From NCBI GenBank assembly GCA_016191525.1, contig JACPOK010000019.1, positions 780,007 to 844,006 of the forward strand: DNA of 64,000 nucleotides. The letters run 5' to 3'. The stretch comes from Burkholderiales bacterium. GTDB taxonomy: Bacteria > Pseudomonadota > Gammaproteobacteria > Burkholderiales > Burkholderiaceae_C. Below the pieces are notes generated by a model. It was not told the origin of the DNA. It saw only the letters and a program-made list of their open reading frames with translations, and did not search any database. The number at the start of each line of letters is the position of its first letter. Positions within the stretch are counted from its first letter, which is position 1. Positions 45,796 to 55,193 of the stretch are shown here, one piece after another. Made by a program: the position numbers and the translations under genes.

Positions 45796-46989
45796 TCAGT
45801 CTTCCAGGAAATTGCCGGCCGAGAAAACCACCGGCGGTGCCTCGGGGTCGAAGCCGACGCCGGCCGGGTCCTTGCCTTCCTTCAGCGCGTCCAGCTGCTT
45901 TTGCAGCAGGCGGCGCAGCATCACGATGCCGCGGTCGGTAGTAGCCAGGTGTTCCTCGGAATGCCGCGCAATCGGCCCCTGGCTGACCATGGCTTCATAG
46001 TCGCCGGGGAACTGCCGGTGTTCTTCTTCGGTCAGCTCTTCCCACAGCTTGCCGTTGAGGCGCGAGCGCATCTTGACCAGTTCACCCGCTTCACGCACGC
46101 GGCCCACCACGAAGATGCGAAAGCTGTGATCGTCGATCGGCAGTATCCAGCCGAGCGATTCGACGCGGCCGTAGCGCCCGATGCGCGGGCTGGGAATCAC
46201 GCGCAGCGTGGGCAGGCCCGCTTCGCTGATGCGCCGCAGGGTCTTGCCGTCTTCCAGCTTGCGGGTGGACAGCGTGCGCACGCTCAGCGGCTGTGTGTCC
46301 CAGTTGACCTGCGGCATCACCGCCATGGCGGGCACGAACTGCGTGCCGCTGAAGGCCGCATGCAGGATCACCACGTGGAACGGATCGACCAGGTTCTCGT
46401 AGTGCTGCAGCCAGTTGCAGGGGATGACCCGGGGGCCGCCGCCGCCGATGCTGTTGTCGTTGGTCTCCAGAAACTCGCCTTCGTCCAGCGTATCCAGGCA
46501 TTCATAGCGTGGCAGCACCGGCTTCTTGTCGGCCGGGCCCATGTAGGCCCACACCAGCCCATACAGCTCCTGCACCGGGTACCAGGGCTGGCGCACCTTG
46601 TCCCTGGCGCGGCCGCCTTCGGGTTCGCAGGGCTGCTCCACGCAGTGGCCCTGCACATCGAACAGCCAGCCGTGGTAGCAGCAACGGATGCCGCGCTCTT
46701 CCACCTTGCCGTAATAGAGCGAGGCGCCGCGGTGCGCGCAGTGGGGATGCACCAGGCCGGGCCGCCCGGCGGTGTCGCGAAACAGGATCAAGTCTTCCCC
46801 CAGCACCCGCACCTTGCGCGGCGTGCCGCCCGCATCGGCCGTGACGCCGATAGGATGCCAGTAGCGGCGCAGCAGTTCGCCCATAGGCGTTCCGGGCCCG
46901 ACCTCGGCCAGGTCTTTCTTGTACGTGGGAGACGGCAGGCCGTAAGCCGTGCCGGTGTCCACCGCGATAGGGATGACGCGCGCGTTCAT
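45796..46989 (-). CDS. Rieske non-heme iron oxygenase, alpha subunit
   Basis: A 397-residue ring-hydroxylating or demethylating oxygenase. CAHRGASL and CCYHGW form the Rieske cluster site; NWLQHYENLVDPFHVVILH has the mononuclear-iron His residues with the bridging Asp/Glu region. Resembles vanillate/phthalate-type enzymes. Overlaps the first Bug stop (ATGA). Confidence 0.93.
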   Translation of the reverse strand: MNARVIPIAVDTGTAYGLPSPTYKKDLAEVGPGTPMGELLRRYWHPIGVTADAGGTPRKVRVLGEDLILFRDTAGRPGLVHPHCAHRGASLYYGKVEERGIRCCYHGWLFDVQGHCVEQPCEPEGGRARDKVRQPWYPVQELYGLVWAYMGPADKKPVLPRYECLDTLDEGEFLETNDNSIGGGGPRVIPCNWLQHYENLVDPFHVVILHAAFSGTQFVPAMAVMPQVNWDTQPLSVRTLSTRKLEDGKTLRRISEAGLPTLRVIPSPRIGRYGRVESLGWILPIDDHSFRIFVVGRVREAGELVKMRSRLNGKLWEELTEEEHRQFPGDYEAMVSQGPIARHSEEHLATTDRGIVMLRRLLQKQLDALKEGKDPAGVGFDPEAPPVVFSAGNFLED

Positions 46990-47972
46990 TCGGCCGTCAC
47001 CCCGGCGGCCTTGATCAGCTCCGCCATGCGCGGATAGTCGGCCTTGTAGCGTTCCATGAACTGCGCCGGCGTGTTGCCCAGCGGCTCGAATCCGAATGCC
47101 GTCAGCCGCGCCCGCACGTCGGGCATCTGCGTGATTTCGCGCAGCGCCGTGTTCCAGGCGTCCACCACGGGCGGCGGCGTCTTGCCGGGCGCGTACACGC
47201 CGATCCAGCTGTCGATGTCAAAGCCCTTGAAGCCCTGCTCGGTGAAGGTGGGAACGTTGGGCATGGTCGAAACGCGGCTGGTGCCGGAAATGCCGATCAC
47301 CTTCATCTTGCCGGCCTGCGACTGGGCGCGCGCAGTGGAGGGGTTGGCCCAGGCAAAGTCCAGCGCCTCGCCGAACAGGTCGTTGTGCGCGGCGGCTTCA
47401 GCCTTGTACGGCACATGGACCAGCTCGGTGCCGGTCTGGCGCTGCAGCAGCTCGCCGAACAGGTGCGCGGTGGAGCCATTGCCCCACGTGCCGTAGGTCT
47501 GGCGGCCTTTGGATCTGGCGTAGTCGATGAATTCCCTGAGGTTGCCATAGGGCGCGTTGGCGCGCGCCACCAGCATGGGGCCGCCGGTGGCCAGCATGGA
47601 CAGCGGCGCGAAATCCCTGACCGGGTCATACGGCAGCTTCGGCATCAGGATGGCGTTGTTCACATGGGTCAGCGGCAGCGTCATCAGCACGGTGTGCCCA
47701 TCAGGCAGCGCCTTGGCCACGAAGTCGGCCGCGATCACGCCGCTGGCGCCGGGCTTGGCATCCACGACCACCGGCTGGCCCCAGCGCACCTGCAGTTTTT
47801 CGCCGTAGATGCGGGCGATCACGTCGATCGGCCCGCCCGCCGTGCCGAACGGCACGATGCGGATGACCTTGTTCGGGAAGGCCGCTACCTGTGCCAGCGC
47901 CGGGATGGCCAAGGCACCCGCGGCGGCGGCGCCCAGGGCGCCGTTGAACCTTCTTCTGCTGAACTGCTGCAT
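46986..47972 (-). CDS. Bug-family tricarboxylate-type receptor (first)
   Basis: A 328-residue Bug-type periplasmic protein with a Tat-like signal (SRRRFNGALGAAAAGALAIPALA) and PNKVIRIVPFGTAGGPIDVIAR, VVVDAKPGASG. It is the first gene of the five-gene operon. GGAGA precedes the ATG. Different sequence from the second Bug, so the operon carries two ligand receptors. Confidence 0.92.
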   Translation of the reverse strand: MQQFSRRRFNGALGAAAAGALAIPALAQVAAFPNKVIRIVPFGTAGGPIDVIARIYGEKLQVRWGQPVVVDAKPGASGVIAADFVAKALPDGHTVLMTLPLTHVNNAILMPKLPYDPVRDFAPLSMLATGGPMLVARANAPYGNLREFIDYARSKGRQTYGTWGNGSTAHLFGELLQRQTGTELVHVPYKAEAAAHNDLFGEALDFAWANPSTARAQSQAGKMKVIGISGTSRVSTMPNVPTFTEQGFKGFDIDSWIGVYAPGKTPPPVVDAWNTALREITQMPDVRARLTAFGFEPLGNTPAQFMERYKADYPRMAELIKAAGVTAE

Positions 47973-48038
47973 GGGCTGTCTCCTGCTGGAATTCTTTGAG
48001 AAAACCCCAGCATGATGCGGCGGATTGGCCCCGGCGGG

Positions 48039-48671
48039 TTAAAGGGGCGCCGGCTCCGTGGAGCGGAACATGGGCTGGGTAGCCTCGAAATTGGGCTTGT
48101 CGTCCGGATCGACCGGGTCATCGGCGTAGCGCTTGCGGACCTTGGCATCGGTTTCCGCGAACAGGCGGTCCAGCTCGGCGCGGGCGTGCGGCTTGGCCGG
48201 CGGTTCAGTCGCCATTGCGGTAACGGCCTCGTCGTCCAGTTCAGTTACAACCACTGCAGCGGCCGTCCAGGTGGATGGCGCGGGCAGGGGCGGGCACATT
48301 TCCTCGCTGGCCAGCGAGAACTGCCACGACATGCCGGCCAGCCAGCCGGCAGCCGAGGGGTCGAACACCATCACCCGCGCGGCCAGGCTTTTTTCCAGCG
48401 CCACGCCATAAGTCAGCAGGCGCGGGTCCCAGTGGCGCACCAGCAGCCGCAGGTGCATGCCCGGCTCCCGCGTGCGGCCCATGGCCTGCACCATCTCGCA
48501 GCCCACCCAGGCCGTGGGGATGCCGTGCTTGATGAGCGTGTCGCGCAGCACCACGCGCAGCAGTTCGCGCCGGGTGGACAGTTGCGACGCCGCCAGGTTT
48601 TTGGCGGCTTGCGGCTGTACCGGGGCTGCGGGCGCAGGCGCGGAATAAAACAGGCGTTTGAAGAAGCGCAT
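48039..48671 (-). CDS. Hypothetical protein, paralogue of the gene at 55194
   Basis: A 210-residue protein with a short hydrophobic-basic start (MRFFKRLFYSAP), then a conserved core RRELLRVVLRDTLIKHGIPTAWVG, GMHLRLLVRHWDPRLLTYG and DPSAAGWLAGMSWQF. The C-terminus is Pro/Ala-rich. No recognised family. The gene at 55194-55807 is clearly homologous. ATG at 48671 is favoured over a TTG nine bases upstream. Confidence 0.75.
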   Translation of the reverse strand: MRFFKRLFYSAPAPAAPVQPQAAKNLAASQLSTRRELLRVVLRDTLIKHGIPTAWVGCEMVQAMGRTREPGMHLRLLVRHWDPRLLTYGVALEKSLAARVMVFDPSAAGWLAGMSWQFSLASEEMCPPLPAPSTWTAAAVVVTELDDEAVTAMATEPPAKPHARAELDRLFAETDAKVRKRYADDPVDPDDKPNFEATQPMFRSTEPAPL

Positions 48672-48768
48672 AGCCTTCAATGGTAAGAAAATGTTTCAAA
48701 AGATGACAAACCGTTAGTCGGCAGTCAGAGCCCGCTTGTCGGGACGGGCGGCTCCCGGCAGGCTTAAG

Positions 48769-48817
48769 CCGCAAGGCGTACAATGGCAGGCTGGCCTACT
48801 GACAAACGGCCTTGCGG
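48769..48817 (+). promoter_or_regulatory. Structured leader upstream of the 82-aa/infA operon
   Basis: In the 314-base gap 48672-48985, CCGCAAGGC (48769-48777) and GCCTTGCGG (48809-48817) form a 9-base stem with a 31-base loop containing a TACAAT (48779-48784) box. The remaining ~170 bases before the 82-residue gene hold no gene I can defend and may be a long 5' UTR. Confidence 0.4.
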
Positions 48818-48985
48818 ATCTTTCCCCCGGGATGGGCCCGCCAAACGCAAACCCTGGCCCTCCGCGCGAGGTCCGTGACGCCTGGTTTGCACGTACCGGC
48901 GCCCTGGCTTGCCGGCCCCTTTTCCCAACAACAACAACGTTCCGCGCCGGCCGAGCCGCGCAGCGGAAAGCAGATAGAGCAATTC

Positions 48986-49234
48986 TTGAATCATTCAGAC
49001 AAAGACAACATCACCGTAGGCAAGTACCTGATTTCGCCCCTGCCCAAGCAGCTGGAAAACGGCTGGTGGGCCACTTCGGTTTCCATCCGTTCAGGCGCCG
49101 GCAGCGGCACGCACGACCGCGTGCTGCGTCTCACCCGCCTTTTCCGCGACAAGCTGGCCGCCGCCGAATACGCCATTGCAGAAGGCATGCAATGGATCGG
49201 GCACCGCCACAGCCACCACCCCATTCCCGTTTAA
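48986..49234 (+). CDS. Small conserved protein before infA
   Basis: An 82-residue protein with TTG as likely start; NITVGKYLISPLPKQLENGWWATSVSIRSG and RLTRLFRDKLAAAEYAIAEGMQWIG look globular. The frame is open further upstream to an ATG at 48812, but that part is low complexity and GC-driven. It precedes infA by 12 bases and likely shares its mRNA. Unknown family. Confidence 0.65.
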   Translation: MNHSDKDNITVGKYLISPLPKQLENGWWATSVSIRSGAGSGTHDRVLRLTRLFRDKLAAAEYAIAEGMQWIGHRHSHHPIPV

Positions 49235-49246
49235 GGAGAACACGCC

Positions 49247-49492
49247 ATGGCCAAAGAAGAACTGATCGAGATGCGCGGACGCGTGTCTGAAGTGCTGCCG
49301 GATTCACGCTTTCGCGTGACGCTGGAAAACGGGCATGAACTGATCGCCTACACCGGCGGCAAGATGCGCAAGCACCACATCCGCATCATCGCCGGCGACA
49401 ACGTGTCGCTGGAACTGTCGCCCTACGACCTGACCAAGGGCCGCATCATGTTCCGGCACATCGCCGGCCGGCCGGGCCCGGCCCCGCGCTGA
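49247..49492 (+). CDS. infA: Translation initiation factor IF-1 (second copy type)
   Basis: An 81-residue S1-fold protein: [44 protein letters not shown] and [13 protein letters not shown] are diagnostic of IF-1. AAGGAGA lies 7 bases before the ATG. Many Burkholderiales have one infA in the ribosomal-protein operon and a second elsewhere; this location fits the second. Confidence 0.94.
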   Translation: MAKEELIEMRGRVSEVLPDSRFRVTLENGHELIAYTGGKMRKHHIRIIAGDNVSLELSPYDLTKGRIMFRHIAGRPGPAPR

Positions 49493-49504
49493 CCAGTCCT
49501 GGCT

Positions 49505-51928
49505 TCACCGCCGGCCCGCGGCCGGCAGGGTGAAGAACAGCGTCGCCCCTTTTCCCGGGCGGCCTTCGGCCCAGGCACGGCCCCCGTGCCGCTCGACCAC
49601 GCGCTTGACGACGGCCAGGCCGACCCCCGTTCCCTCGAACCCTTCCGATCCCGGCAGCCGTGAAAACACGGCGAACAGCCGGCCCGCAAGCGCCGGGTCG
49701 AACCCTTCGCCGTTGTCCGTGACGCTGAAGAGATAGTCCTCGCCCTGCGTGCGGCAATCGATGCGCACCTCGGGCCGCCCGCGGCGGCTGCTGTACTTGA
49801 CCGCATTGGAAATCAGGTTGGCCCAGACCTGCCGGACAGTGGCCAGGTGTGCAGGCAGCGCCGGCAATGTGCCCACCGTCACTTGCGCGGCCGTGTCTGC
49901 GCCCAATTCCGCAATCACCTGCTTCACCAGCGCCTGCATGTCGACAATCTCGGTTCGCAGCGCGCCGCTGCCTGCGCGCGCCAGGGCCAGCAGCCCTTCG
50001 ATCATGCGGCTCATGGTGGCGCCGCTGGCCGCGATGCGCGCCGCATGCCGCGCGGCCTGTTCGGTTTCACCCGCGGCCAGCGCGGTTTGCAGCACGTGCG
50101 CGAACCCGTTGACGGCGATCACCGGCGCGCGCAGGTCGTGCGCCACCGAATAGCTGAACGATTCAAGGGCGTCATTGGCCAGCTGCAGGTCCTGCGTGCG
50201 CTCGCGGATACTGCTTTCCAGGTTTTCATTGGCGCGCTCCAGCGCGCGGCGCGAGGCGTTGCGCGCCGTCACGTCGCGCAGGTGCGTCTGGGTAACGAGG
50301 CCTCCTCCCATGCGCACCGAGTTGCTGGTCTCTTCCACGTCGATCACCGTGCCGTTGTCATGCCGCATCCGGAATTCATGCGGCGGGCTGGTGCCGGGTG
50401 CGGCCTGCAGCCGCGCCATGCGCTGCAGCCACAGTTCGCGGTTTTCGGGCTCCACCCGCTCCGAAAGCGGCCGGCTGGCCGACGGGTCATCGGCATGCAG
50501 CCCGAACATGTGGCGCAGGCCCGGGTTGGCGTAGGTCAGCCATCCGCCCTGGTGCAGCGCGATGCCGTCGGGCGCCAGTTCCACAAGGCTGCGATGCCTG
50601 GCTTCGCTGTCGCGCAGCGCCTGCTCCATCGCCGGGATGCGGTCCAGCATGTGGTTGAAGCCGGCCGCCACCTCGGCCACCTCGCGCGGGCCTGCTTCGG
50701 TGGCGCGCTGGTCGAACTGGCCCATGGCCACGCGGTGTGCGGTCTGCGTCAGCGCGTGCATGGGCGCCGCGATGCGCCGGCCGATCAGGATCACCAGGGC
50801 CGCTGAAAGGGCGAGGATGGCCGCCGCCGCGAGCGCCGACAGCAGTGCCGCGCGCCGCGCGCCGGCATACACCGATTCACTGGGAACGCCAGCCAGCGCG
50901 ACCCAGCCGGACTGGCCCACGATGCGCCAGGCATACAGGCGTGTCACGCCGTCGGGCCCCGGCGCCGTGAAATAGCCTGACGGCCGCGTGGTTGCCTGCT
51001 GCAGGTGGCCGGCGCCGGCGAATTTCTGGCCGACAGCGCCGCCCGCCCCGGAGGAACGCGCCACGATGATGCCTTCCCTGCTGACCAGGATGGCCGTGCC
51101 GCCTTCCGGCAGCGCGGAAGTCACCATCGGGTACAGCGCGTCCAGCCGGATCACCAGCCGCAGCACGCCCGGCGCGGTGAAGCCGGCGAACCGGTAGTCC
51201 AGGTTCGCGACCCAGTTGCCCGCGCTGTCCTGGCGCGGCGGCCCCACGGCCGCGAGCCGCGCGGACGAAGGGGCGGCCGGCCCAGCCGGCGGAGGGCCCA
51301 GCGCGCTGACCAGCGGCACCGGCAGCGTTGGCGAACAGACCAGGTTTCCCGCGGCGTCCAGCGTGGCGATATCCGCCAGCACGGGCCGCATGATGCGGAT
51401 GCCCGCCAGCAGCGAGTCGCAGCGCGCCGGGTCCAGCTCGCGTACCAGCGGCCGACGTGCCAGCGTTGCGGCCACGCGCCCGTATTCCTCCAGCGAGGCC
51501 GAAGTGTCCGCGGCCGAAACGTCGGCCAGCCCCGTCATGAAACGGTTGGCCTCGCTCACCTCGCGCTCGGTTTCACGGTGCAGCCCGTAGGTGGTCAGCG
51601 CGATCAGCGGCAAGCCTGTGGCCAGCACCAGCAGCGACAGCCACACGCTCAGCGGCCGGCGGGCCTGGCCGGCCAGCGAGGGGCCCGGGAACGACTGCTC
51701 GCGCCCGCCGCCCGCCGACACGCGCATCAGCGCGAAGATCAGCAGTGCCGTGGAAGCCACGAAGATCCAGCCCTTGTACGTCTGGAAGCGCGTGACCTGT
51801 GCAGCGGAGTCGAACAGCAGCGCACCCAGCCTGTCCGACAGCGCGATCCACAGGCTGCCCAGCGCAAGGTACGACAACGCCGCCAGGAAGGCCAGGGTGG
51901 TGGGGCCCGCAGGCGGCAGACGGCTCAT
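49505..51928 (-). CDS. Membrane sensor histidine kinase
   Basis: An 807-residue kinase. Two N-terminal helices are followed by a large periplasmic Cache-like region, a further helix, HAMP, PAS (LVELAPDGIALHQGG), and HisKA with FSYSVAHDLRAPV (phospho-His) and HATPase with NLISNAVKYSS and DNGEGFD. No receiver domain or regulator gene is adjacent. Start at ATG 51928, 16 bases after the hybrid kinase stop. Ligand unknown. Confidence 0.9.
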   Translation of the reverse strand: MSRLPPAGPTTLAFLAALSYLALGSLWIALSDRLGALLFDSAAQVTRFQTYKGWIFVASTALLIFALMRVSAGGGREQSFPGPSLAGQARRPLSVWLSLLVLATGLPLIALTTYGLHRETEREVSEANRFMTGLADVSAADTSASLEEYGRVAATLARRPLVRELDPARCDSLLAGIRIMRPVLADIATLDAAGNLVCSPTLPVPLVSALGPPPAGPAAPSSARLAAVGPPRQDSAGNWVANLDYRFAGFTAPGVLRLVIRLDALYPMVTSALPEGGTAILVSREGIIVARSSGAGGAVGQKFAGAGHLQQATTRPSGYFTAPGPDGVTRLYAWRIVGQSGWVALAGVPSESVYAGARRAALLSALAAAAILALSAALVILIGRRIAAPMHALTQTAHRVAMGQFDQRATEAGPREVAEVAAGFNHMLDRIPAMEQALRDSEARHRSLVELAPDGIALHQGGWLTYANPGLRHMFGLHADDPSASRPLSERVEPENRELWLQRMARLQAAPGTSPPHEFRMRHDNGTVIDVEETSNSVRMGGGLVTQTHLRDVTARNASRRALERANENLESSIRERTQDLQLANDALESFSYSVAHDLRAPVIAVNGFAHVLQTALAAGETEQAARHAARIAASGATMSRMIEGLLALARAGSGALRTEIVDMQALVKQVIAELGADTAAQVTVGTLPALPAHLATVRQVWANLISNAVKYSSRRGRPEVRIDCRTQGEDYLFSVTDNGEGFDPALAGRLFAVFSRLPGSEGFEGTGVGLAVVKRVVERHGGRAWAEGRPGKGATLFFTLPAAGRR

Positions 51929-51944
51929 GCCGCAGGATACCCGC

Positions 51945-54900
51945 CTAGTGCACGCGCACTGTCTGCAGGTGCTCGTGCAGCAGCGCGATGTCCTGCCCCA
52001 GCAACCGGGCCTCGCCGGCCTGGGCCTGCAGCTCGATCTTGCGGCTTTGCGAGGCGGCCCACCGGAAGCCATACAGGGCCAGCCCCCCGCCCGCGCGGTG
52101 CGCCAGGCCGCGCAGCTGCTCGCGGTCGCCCGCGGCCAGGGCCTGCGCCATGGCATCGACCATCGCACGCCGCGAATCGAGGAACGCCGGCACCTGCGCG
52201 GCCACGTCGGCGTCCACCCGTACCGTGTCCTGCGGCGCGGGCGGATCGTGGGCGGCCGTGCTGCCCTGGGTTGTTGCGGGCCCCGGCGCGCTGCCGTCCA
52301 GCTCGTGCAGCACGGTGAGCAAGGCTTCGCGGGTCACCGGTTTGGTCATGTAGCGGTTGACGCCGGCCTCCATGCCGCGCCGCACGGAATGCGCATCGTC
52401 ATTGGAGGACAGCATCACGATGATGCAAGGGGCGCGCTGGTCCAGCGCTTCACGCCGGCGGATCCAGGTGACCGCCTCCACGCCATCCATCACCGGCATC
52501 TCCATGTCGATCACGATGAAGTGCGGCCAGCGGCGCGCGACCGCCTCGATCGCGGCCTGGCCGTTGACCGCCTGTTCGACCGTGAAGGGCGGGCTGGGCA
52601 GGTAACGGCGAACGATCAGGCGGTTGAACTCGTCGTCGTCCACCACCAGCACATCGCGCGCAGGGAAGTCGCCGGCCGACGGCGCCTCGGCAACACGAGG
52701 TTCACTGCCCGCCCCGGGCACAGGCAGCGCGTCAGCAGGCAGCGCCTTGAGGACCAGAGTCAGGGTCGTGCCTTCCTCGTCGCCGGAGGCCATGGACAGC
52801 TCGCCCTCCTGCACCCGCGCCATCAGCCGCGCCGAGTAGGTTCCCAGGCCCGTGCCGCCGCTCTTGCCCGCGGTGACGTACTTGTCGAAGAAATGCGCCG
52901 CCACCTCCGGCGGCACCCGGCCCGGGTTGTGGATGCGCACCCGCACCGCCTCGCCCGCTTCCAGCGTCAGGGTCACGGTGCCGCCCGCGGGTGTCGCCTC
53001 CACCGCGTTCTTCAGCAGGTTGGCCACCAGCGAATAGCACAGCAGTTCCTCAGCGCGCGCGTAAACCGGCCGGCTATCCCCCTCCAGCCGCACTTCCACC
53101 TTGTTGGCCTGCGCATGGCTGCGCATATCCACCGTCACGCGGCTGGCCACCTCGGCCAGGTTCACGGCCTGCGGGCGGAAGTCGTAGCTGCCCGTCTCCA
53201 TCTTGAACAGGCCCAGCGAGAGGTTCACCATCTCCAGCATGCGGTAGCCAGCGCGCTCGGCCACGCCCAGCAGCTCCACCTGCGCCGGCGCCAAACGCCC
53301 GTCCTCCCGCAGCAGCCGGGCCACGCCGATGATGCTGTTGAGCGGCGTCTTCAGGTCGTGCCGCGACATGCGTTCCACCTCTTCGCGCAGCCGCGCGTTG
53401 TCTTCCAGCGCGGCGTTCTGCAGCTGCAGCTGGCCGGCCTGCTCGGCGATGCGGTCCCGCGATTCCTTCAGGCCTTCCGCCATCGCGCGGCGCTCGGTGA
53501 TGTCCAGGATGGCGCAGATGTAGCGCAGCGTGCGGCAGTCGCTGCCGGTGAGGCTGATGGCCTCGGCCAGCACCCACACGTAGCTGCCGTCCGCGCGGCG
53601 CAGCCGGTATTCCCAGGGAACGTGGCGCATCTCGCCGCTGGCCACCGTGCACTCGCGCATCTGCTGGATGAAGCGGGTGCGCACCAGCTCGCGCTCGTCG
53701 GGATGGATGAAGTCGTAGAACACCGGCCAGCCCGCGGTGTCGGCATCGGCCGGGAAGCCCAGGATTTCCTTCAGCCGCGCCGAATAGGTGACCACTTCGC
53801 GCGTGGTGTCCCAGTCGTAGATGCCGGCCTTGGCGGTGCGCACCAGCAGGTCGGCCTTTTCGCGCTGCTCCACGGCGCGCAGCTCCTCGGCGTTGAGCGC
53901 ACGCGCCAGCCGCCGCGCCAGCACCACCGCGGGCGAGAGCACGAACACCAGCACGCCGAAGGGCGTGAAGCTGCGGGTGGAGCCGCCGGTGTTGTACTGC
54001 AGCACGTCCAGCAGCACCAGCGCCAGCAGGAAGGCCATGCCCCCCAGCAGCACCGGCGCGCCGGTGCGCCCGCGCCGCGCCGCGCGTGCGACCGCCCATG
54101 TGACATACAGGCCTATCGCCACCGTGAGGCCCTGGCCGAACGGCGCCAGGTGGCTGTACAGGCGCGCCGGCAGCAGCACCACCGCAATGGCCGCGGCCAC
54201 GCACAGGCCCACCAGCACGCGTACGGCTCGCAGCTGGAATTCCGCCTCGAACAGCTTGCGCACCAGCAGCGCGAACAGCGCCATGGTGGCAAACCACGCC
54301 AGGTACTCGGCGCGCAGGTAGCTTTCCCAGCCGGTCTCGGCGCCCAGCAACTGCAGTACCACCCGCTCGCCCGTCATGTCGGCATACAGCGCCTGCGACA
54401 GGCAGAACAGGCCGAACAGCGCCGGTGTCGAATCCTTGCGCCGGGCAAAGAAAAAGATGATGGGGATCAGGCCCAGCACCGCGTAGGCCGCGAGCAGGCC
54501 GGTGTCCTGCAGCAGTTGCTGCTGGCGCTGCGCCTGCAGCAGCGCGCGCGGCCCCAGCACCGGCGCCCGCACGAAGCCGCCCGCCCGGTGGCTGAAATTG
54601 GAAAGGTGCGCCACCAGGCGCATGGGGCAGGCGTGGGCCTCGGTCAGCAACGCGCGCCCGCCCACCGCGGGCCGCGCGGCGTCGGCGGACTTGCCCGGCT
54701 CGCCCTGCCGCGCCACCAGTTCACCATTGACATACAGGAGCAGGGCGGTGCGCTGCGCCGGCACCAGCAGGGCCAGCTTCTGCCCGGGATCGCATTGCAC
54801 CAGCAGCGTGTAGCTGGCATAGCCATCGGTCCCTGGCGCCTTGCCGTCGGCGGTGATTTCATTCCAGCTGCCGGGCACCGCGGCCAGGGCGGTGGGCGCG

Positions 54901-55127
54901 CCGGCAATCGCCGGATCGATGAAACGCTGCCAGGCAAAACCCCATTCGCCCCGCAGGTCCAGCGCCGGCGCTCGGTCGGCGGCGCCCTGGCCGCGCAAGT
55001 CAAGCACGCCCGCGCGAATCGGCGCCGGCGCCTCCACGGCCTGGGCGGGCGCGCCCAGCCACAGCAGCGCCAATGCGATTCCGGCGCGCCGCAGCCAGGC
55101 CCGTAGGGAAGGAAAGGTCCGCGTCAT
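51945..55127 (-). CDS. Hybrid sensor kinase: 7TMR-DISM, PAS, HisKA, REC, HPt
   Basis: A 1060-residue protein. After a signal peptide, an extracellular jelly-roll-like domain (ALDLRGEWGFAW..., VPGSWNEI) leads to seven helices (about 190-390), PAS with PAC (WEYRLRRADGSYVWVLAEAI), HisKA (MSRHDLKTPLNSIIG), HATPase (NLLKNAVEATP, GTGLGTYSARL), receiver (LVVDDDEFN, DMEMPVMDG, MTKPV) and a C-terminal HPt (LRGLAHRAGGGLALYG). It forms an operon with the kinase at 49505. Function unknown. Confidence 0.92.
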   Translation of the reverse strand: MTRTFPSLRAWLRRAGIALALLWLGAPAQAVEAPAPIRAGVLDLRGQGAADRAPALDLRGEWGFAWQRFIDPAIAGAPTALAAVPGSWNEITADGKAPGTDGYASYTLLVQCDPGQKLALLVPAQRTALLLYVNGELVARQGEPGKSADAARPAVGGRALLTEAHACPMRLVAHLSNFSHRAGGFVRAPVLGPRALLQAQRQQQLLQDTGLLAAYAVLGLIPIIFFFARRKDSTPALFGLFCLSQALYADMTGERVVLQLLGAETGWESYLRAEYLAWFATMALFALLVRKLFEAEFQLRAVRVLVGLCVAAAIAVVLLPARLYSHLAPFGQGLTVAIGLYVTWAVARAARRGRTGAPVLLGGMAFLLALVLLDVLQYNTGGSTRSFTPFGVLVFVLSPAVVLARRLARALNAEELRAVEQREKADLLVRTAKAGIYDWDTTREVVTYSARLKEILGFPADADTAGWPVFYDFIHPDERELVRTRFIQQMRECTVASGEMRHVPWEYRLRRADGSYVWVLAEAISLTGSDCRTLRYICAILDITERRAMAEGLKESRDRIAEQAGQLQLQNAALEDNARLREEVERMSRHDLKTPLNSIIGVARLLREDGRLAPAQVELLGVAERAGYRMLEMVNLSLGLFKMETGSYDFRPQAVNLAEVASRVTVDMRSHAQANKVEVRLEGDSRPVYARAEELLCYSLVANLLKNAVEATPAGGTVTLTLEAGEAVRVRIHNPGRVPPEVAAHFFDKYVTAGKSGGTGLGTYSARLMARVQEGELSMASGDEEGTTLTLVLKALPADALPVPGAGSEPRVAEAPSAGDFPARDVLVVDDDEFNRLIVRRYLPSPPFTVEQAVNGQAAIEAVARRWPHFIVIDMEMPVMDGVEAVTWIRRREALDQRAPCIIVMLSSNDDAHSVRRGMEAGVNRYMTKPVTREALLTVLHELDGSAPGPATTQGSTAAHDPPAPQDTVRVDADVAAQVPAFLDSRRAMVDAMAQALAAGDREQLRGLAHRAGGGLALYGFRWAASQSRKIELQAQAGEARLLGQDIALLHEHLQTVRVH

Positions 55128-55193
55128 GGTGCTTGGGGCAGTGTAAGTGCAGGTGCGCACGGCACCTGCACTGCCTTGCGCGCGCAGCGGGGC

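Noticed and set aside
51591..55106. 1171-codon open frame opposite the hybrid kinase
   Set aside because: It is a shadow of the kinase on the other strand; amino-acid composition is typical of antisense high-GC frames.
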